Part shown: piece after piece, positions 60,701 to 64,000 of the stretch | Layout: every line of letters starts with the position of its first letter | How positions within the stretch are numbered: the stretch's first letter is position 1 | NCBI GenBank assembly: GCA_002633005.1 | Contig: NMRA01000192.1 | Span: 239,964-303,963, forward strand | From: Phoronis australis | Taxonomy: Eukaryota > Phoronida > Phoronidae | Reading direction: 5' to 3' | DNA length: 64,000 nt | Position numbers and translations under genes: made by a program | Notes under the pieces: generated by a model | What the model saw: the letters and a program-made list of their open reading frames with translations, nothing else | Told to the model about the DNA's origin: nothing | The model's database searches: none

Positions 60701-63700
60701 TGCACAAGACAAGTGCGTGATCACGTTAACTTCCTTTGCGAGGTTCTTCCCTCTGGGTTGCCCAGCTCTGGCCTACATGAACCTGAGCACATAGACTTCC
60801 GCTTCAGCGAGATTGCTACGAAGCATACGGTGACTGATTGCGAGGAGCCTGTGGCTATTGATGCTGCCAAGGGAACGAAGCAGTTACTTCTCTTCGATGA
60901 CAAATGCCAAATACAGTGATTTTCAAAATAAAGTAATTGCCAGGACTATACTTTGGCCCGTAAACATACATTTGTTTCAGTGAAATGGCATTTCTGCCGA
61001 AATTTTAATCAGCCAGATCTTAACATGACGCTTTACAGTGGCCCAAAGATGACATCGCACGATAACTAGTTCAAGATATCAGAATCTCGAGATAATTAAG
61101 TCGGTATAAATAAAAAGGAACGCACTATGTCATCTTTGTGCCACTATACGTTCTGCTCCTAGCCATTAATTGTATAATTGAAAAGGACTGCAACTAAAAG
61201 GTAATTCGAAACGTTATCGAAAATATATGTACACTGGAATTCAAGCGTGTTCTAATGGTAAAGAAATGGCATTTAGTCGCAGTGTTATGCATTGAAACTT
61301 CGTCGAATTACAAAGCTGAACAATTCATTTTGAAAACCACCGAATGCCCCACATAACCCCCAAATGGTACATCATGTTTGGTGCCAGAAGTTCTCTCATA
61401 CAACCCACTGCGGCTGCCTTCAAAGCAACTTGGCGACAAGAAACGTTGTGTTGGCTTCACGTAACCGGTAGCTCTTACTTTTGGCAAATCTCTTTCGCAA
61501 CGTGCACATTCTAGGCGTATGAATATTTTTGCGCTGTGTAACTAAAATTTTACTGTCCCGCAGTGTCTTGGCCTCAAGGGCATTGTCAGGAGAGTAGACA
61601 AGGACGGGGATGTATTTGTAGAATGCACTAACAAAGACAAGTAAGTAACAGTTTTATTCGGATTTACTTTTGATACTTCACACTAGTTTTCGGTCATAAT
61701 TAATCAGAGTTTGCAAGGCTCCGATTTGCCACAAAGGAGACCCTCATCATGTATATCGATGTTGGTAACGCTTGGTTTCTAGCGGCGTGCTCTGACAAAA
61801 ATGCCTACGTGCTACTGACACAAGTGCAGAGAGACTGGTCTTTTTTCAGTTTATAANAGCCTGTGGCTATTGATGCTGCCAAGGGAACGAAGCAGTTACT
61901 TCTCTTCGATGACAAATGCCAAATACAGTGATTTTCAAAATAAAGTAATTGCCAGGACATACTTTGGCCCGTAAACATACATTTGTTTCAGTGAAATGGC
62001 ATTTCTGCCGAAATTTTAATCAGCCAGATCTTAATATGACGCTTTACAGTGGCCCAAAGATGACATCGCGCGATAACTAGTTCGAGATATCAGAATCTCG
62101 AGATAATTAAGTCGAGATAAATAAAAAGGAACGTGCTATGTCATCTTTGTGCCACTATACGTTCTGCTCCTAGCCATTAATTGTATAATTGAAAAGGACT
62201 GCAACTAAAAGGTAATTCGAAACGTAATCGAAAATACATGTACACTGGAATTCAAGCGTGTTCTATTGGTAAAGAAATGGCATTTAGTCGCAGTGTTTTG
62301 CATTGAAACTTCGTCGAATTACAAAGCTGAACAATTCATTTTGAAAACCACCGAATACCCCACATAACCCCCAAATGGTACATCATGTTTGGTGCCAGAA
62401 GTTCTCCCATACAACCCACTGCAACTGCCTTCAAAGCAACTTGGCGACAAAAAACGTTGTGTTGGCTTCACGTAACCGGTAGCTCTTACTTTTGGCAAAT
62501 CTCTTTCGCAACGTGCACATTCTAGGCGTATGAATATTTTTGCGCTGTGTAACTAAAATTTTACTATCCCCGCAGTGTCTTGGCCTCAAGGGCATTGTCA
62601 GGAGAGTGGACAAGGACGGAGATGTATTTGTAGAATGTACTAATAAAGACAAGTAAGTAACAGTTTTATTGGGATTTACTTTTGATACTTCACACTAGTT
62701 TTCGGTCATAATTAATCAGAGTTTGCAAGGCTCCGATTTGCCACAAAGTAGACCCTCATCATGTATATCGATGTTTGTAACGCTTGGTTTCTAGTGGCGT
62801 GCTCTGACAAAACTGCCTACGTGCTATTGACACAAGTGCAGGGAGACTGGTCCTTTTTCAGTTTTTATAACTGGTATCGACACACCGCCATGTTTGAGCT
62901 TGTAAAGGATTAGCCTACTGTTTCAACTGCTTAATTAACCGACTAAACCACGAAAACATATATTTGCACTCGCAGATGGTACTTCAATCCATCCCTGTTG
63001 TCTCATGTGCGCCTTACCGGAGAGGAAACGTTGGAGCCGGGAGACATTGTTCTGGTTGAGAACGATGTTCACAGAGTCAAGGCGCTTCATCAGGTGCAAG
63101 GTGGTATGCCTCGTGAAATATATGATGTAAGTTTAACGCGTTCAGTGCATTTGCAAAGCCATTTCACGAGCGAGCTACCTTTATTTCGGCGACAGCGGCG
63201 CCTCTCTTCAAGAGCACTGCAATAAATGAGCGGAGACGCTCCTCAAGTTTGTGCCCTCGACTGACTCTAATTATTGAATTTCTTAGTCGTAAATTCCTTC
63301 CGCGTTCCAAAATTTGTTAAACTGTACTTGAAACGACCACACATTTTGACAGTGTACATGACTGTTAGCAAAAGTTTGGCAGAGTTTTCTAGGGTAGTCC
63401 GCATGTCCCCACTCCCTCCTAAGACTTCCTCAACCACACTCGGAGTTTGGTCGCGATGGCAAACATAAGTTTGGAAGAATTTGGTGGTGTAGACCATACT
63501 TTACACTCTTGTACTTACAAAGCAGCCCTATCGATCACCCTTCACATCACAAAAAAATCGAAAAATCCATGTAAAGGTACAACAAACATATTGTAAACGT
63601 AACTCGGGCATAGATGTTAGCCTTTATCTCAGACGTTCATTTGATTTCGCAGGTGATTGGCCATGCAGTTATGGTGAAGAAAGTCTTAAGCGATGGACGC

Positions 63701-63811
63701 GTGCTGGTGGAAGGAGGCGACAGTGACAATGTTGTAATGAAGAGAAAGGCACTCAAACTTGTTGCCAAAGCAGGTGGGCCAATATATGCTAACAAAGTGT
63801 TAGGGAAATAA
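51598..63811 (+). CDS. Kinase gene 2: paralogous Ser/Thr kinase with three REP/SH3 repeats (linker exon hidden by gap)
   Basis: Exons 51598-51738, 54862-55194, 56124-56343, 56852-57049, [linker, probably at the N gap], 59027-59131, 59445-59518, 59943-60138, 61564-61640 (allelic copy 62576-62652), 62976-63126 and 63653-63811. Exon lengths 1, 2, 6, 7, 8, 9 and 10 equal those of gene 1. Kinase motifs: GQGAFGIV (24-31), VAVK (46), MEYCDMG (92-98), HRDLKPAN (138-145), DFG (161-163), APE (191-193), all intact. The REP region has the same split across exons, and repeat motifs GDRV, HGGWNDKM, W.FNP are kept. The third repeat reads into a stop at 63809-63811, unless the GTGGGC at 63774 is used as a donor as in gene 1. 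Tandem arrangement and shared exon structure show local duplication from a common ancestor. Confidence 0.82.
54470..54497. repeat. Poly-C tract containing an N
   Basis: A homopolymer run broken by N at 54491 in intron 1 of kinase gene 2; the N is likely an unresolved homopolymer, not a true gap. Confidence 0.8.
54862..55194 (+). CDS. Kinase gene 2, exon 2 (hinge and catalytic loop)
   Basis: Starts VKIEDERGG after GTTGCAG; includes AARELKNL, WMVMEYCDMGDLAEYY and HRDLKPANIL. 333 nt, phase 0 to 0. Confidence 0.9.
56124..56343 (+). CDS. Kinase gene 2, exon 3 (DFG to APE and C-lobe)
   Basis: VTDFGMAKIS ... TTRCGTPAFMAPEQC ... SVDVFAMGLILLGML. The CGTPAFMAPE segment is a more canonical Ser/Thr-kinase activation segment than gene 1's VGAPLYLAPE. 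Two codons longer than gene 1's exon 3. Confidence 0.88.
56852..57049 (+). CDS. Kinase gene 2, exon 4 (C-lobe end)
   Basis: Encodes a variable start (HGMMVPVGMILQM), then DDTATKSLKDLFKRMIVANP and DRMKAADVSRKLTEIF, ending in phase 1 before GTAAGT. Confidence 0.8.
57280..57297 (+). CDS. Possible start of kinase gene 2 linker exon, cut by the N gap
   Basis: Following a long pyrimidine tract ending TCCCTGCTAG, phase 1 continuation would read AHHHLPP before the Ns. Gene 1's linker also becomes proline-rich at once. Only six codons are visible, so this is suggestive only. Confidence 0.3.
57298..57443. other. Assembly gap of 146 N
   Basis: An unknown stretch in the intron/linker region of kinase gene 2; the linker exon expected between 57049 and 59027 was not found in the resolved sequence on either side. 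Confidence 0.98.
58080..58622. repeat. Long inverted repeat (fold-back) 2
   Basis: The outer arms pair (GGTAGACAGTGATCAC at the left with GTGATCACTGTCTAC at the right; CATACGCCGGAAGCTTTTCG on the left with its complement near 58540). Inner arms pair too: AAACTTTTTCTTCGA and CCCTCGTTCAG at about 58290-58330 with their complements at 58435-58470. A loop of roughly 60-80 bases is left at the centre. Lies in the intron before exon 6 of kinase gene 2. Confidence 0.8.
58688..58760 (+). repeat. tRNA-like SINE head
   Basis: A-box-like CAGCGGTTAGAGCTCTG and B-box GGGTTCGAGTCC are about 40 bases apart, as in a tRNA, but the flanks do not form a full acceptor stem, so this is a tRNA-derived SINE remnant rather than a tRNA gene. 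Confidence 0.5.
59027..59131 (+). CDS. Kinase gene 2, exon 6 (REP repeat 1, first part)
   Basis: FKKGDRVKIDDCGGDISKAE ... YGGWVPLMAT, 105 nt, phase 0 to 0, acceptor TTTGTTTACAG, donor GTGAGT. Confidence 0.87.
59445..59518 (+). CDS. Kinase gene 2, exon 7 (REP repeat 1, middle)
   Basis: CLGKSGVVLGRTLNAVTVKF, 74 nt, phase 0 to 2, donor GTAAGA. Confidence 0.85.
59943..60138 (+). CDS. Kinase gene 2, exon 8 (end of REP 1, start of REP 2)
   Basis: WAFNPVLVKKVDEDG, a variable linker, then FKRYDIVSIAGDKQRAEA and HGGWNDKMTQ. 196 nt, phase 2 to 0. Confidence 0.87.
60665..60919 (+). CDS. Candidate terminal coding exon of unknown identity between exons 8 and 9
   Basis: An open frame ends FDDKCQIQ at TGA (60919), followed at once by AATAAA (60927-60932). 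Possible acceptors lie upstream, such as CACTTATCAG at 60693 and TTTGCGAG at 60742. The part EPEHIDFRFSEI and EEPVAIDAAKGTKQLLL looks like protein, but I recognise no family. It could be an alternative 3' end of kinase gene 2 or a fragment of a retrocopy. The last 70 bases are repeated after the N at 61857. Confidence 0.3.
   Translation: MKVALVTYQTITCTRQVRDHVNFLCEVLPSGLPSSGLHEPEHIDFRFSEIATKHTVTDCEEPVAIDAAKGTKQLLLFDDKCQIQ
60846..61856 (+). repeat. Duplicated block around exon 9, first copy
   Basis: Near-identical to 61858-62870, beginning AGCCTGTGGCTATTGATGCT and ending TTTCAGTTTATAA. Confidence 0.9.
61564..61640 (+). CDS. Kinase gene 2, exon 9 (REP repeat 2, middle), first copy
   Basis: CLGLKGIVRRVDKDGDVFVE and CTNKDK, 77 nt, phase 0 to 2, donor GTAAGT. 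Confidence 0.8.
61857..61857. other. Single N: contig junction with sequence overlap
   Basis: The sequence after the N repeats that from 60846 onward. Confidence 0.88.
61858..62870 (+). repeat. Duplicated block around exon 9, second copy
   Basis: Differs from 60846-61856 by scattered single-base changes; continues into sequence leading to exon 10. Confidence 0.9.
62576..62652 (+). CDS. Kinase gene 2, exon 9, second copy
   Basis: Encodes exactly the same 25 residues as 61564-61640 with four synonymous changes. Both copies start in phase 0 and end in phase 2, so including both would break the frame. Confidence 0.75.
62976..63126 (+). CDS. Kinase gene 2, exon 10 (end of REP 2, start of REP 3)
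   Basis: WYFNPSLLSHV, then EPGDIVLVENDVHRVKALHQ and GGMPREIYD. 151 nt, phase 2 to 0, donor GTAAGT. Confidence 0.86.
63653..63811 (+). CDS. Kinase gene 2, exon 11 (REP repeat 3, end; possible C-terminus)
   Basis: VIGHAVMVKKVLSDGRVLVE ... RKALKLVAKAG then GPIYANKVLGK and TAA. AATAAA overlaps the stop (63807-63812), which is too early to act for this stop. Gene 1 splices at the matching AAAGCAG, so a further exon beyond the window remains possible. Confidence 0.78.
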   Translation: MIGHAVMVKKVLSDGRVLVEGGDSDNVVMKRKALKLVAKAGGPIYANKVLGK

Positions 63812-63870
63812 ACTGTCGCAACCAAGAGTTACGACAGTATGTACTTGCAGTGGCACATAGAATCGCAATT

Positions 63871-64000
63871 TAAAGTGGAACTTGCACGCTAATTCCTTAT
63901 CTCTATGATTGCCTGGTAAAATTTGTTAGAAACACAACACGATGAGATTATGAAGTACGTTGAAAATAACCAAATGATTTTATGAACGAGTTTGTTGTTG
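63871..64000 (+). repeat. Dispersed repeat family R1, copy 4 (runs off window)
   Basis: TAAAGTGGAACTTGCACGCT, AATTCCTTATCTCT and TTAGAAACACAACA match the starts of copies 1-3. Confidence 0.75.

Overview
This is eukaryotic, clearly animal, DNA: AT-rich, with short coding exons joined by GT-AG introns, secreted and membrane proteins built from metazoan extracellular modules (somatomedin B, EGF), and many small repeats. The domain repertoire, intron density and frequent ACATGTA-type words suit a marine invertebrate such as an anthozoan or lancelet, but the sequence does not fix the species. It is a draft assembly: single N characters lie at 21661, 35999, 42693, 54491 and 61857, and a 146-base N run lies at 57298-57443.

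Layout. At the left edge a minus-strand gene encodes a signal peptide, a somatomedin-B domain and a cysteine-rich ectodomain and runs off the window (1-1408). Next is the 3' end of a minus-strand single-pass membrane protein with an EGF-like exon (3814-4754). After about 4.7 kb with no supported gene comes a complete three-exon plus-strand gene for a 164-residue secreted protein with two matching cysteine repeats (9502-11136), then a 918-bp inverted-repeat element (11604-12521).

From 18187 onward the window is dominated by two plus-strand paralogous genes in tandem, kinase gene 1 (25060-42186, extra first-exon copy at 18187) and kinase gene 2 (51598-63811). Each joins a serine/threonine kinase domain, with all catalytic motifs present, to three tandem Mind bomb-type (MIB/HERC2 REP) SH3-like repeats. 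In gene 1 a proline-rich, then acidic, then helical linker separates the two parts. Exon sizes and phases are almost the same in both genes. No ankyrin repeats and no RING finger were seen, so this is a kinase-REP fusion rather than an E3 ligase. All three first exons have the same kappaB-like decamer upstream.

Three of the single Ns (21661, 35999, 61857) are each followed at once by a near copy of sequence lying just before them. The likeliest reading is unmerged overlapping haplotype contigs, so the duplicated exons 1, 7, 8 (gene 1) and 9 (gene 2) are probably alleles. The 21661 pair is the odd one: it is more diverged, carries seven amino-acid differences in exon 1, and has a 1.5-1.9 kb segment in opposite orientation in the two copies. 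A truncated family-B DNA polymerase fragment abuts that junction.

Introns and spacers carry small repeats: three members of a CATGCGCGCACCC-ended MITE family, four copies of an unclassified repeat of about 400 bp, two long fold-back sequences, tRNA-like SINE heads, a decayed Ty3/gypsy fragment and several tandem repeats.
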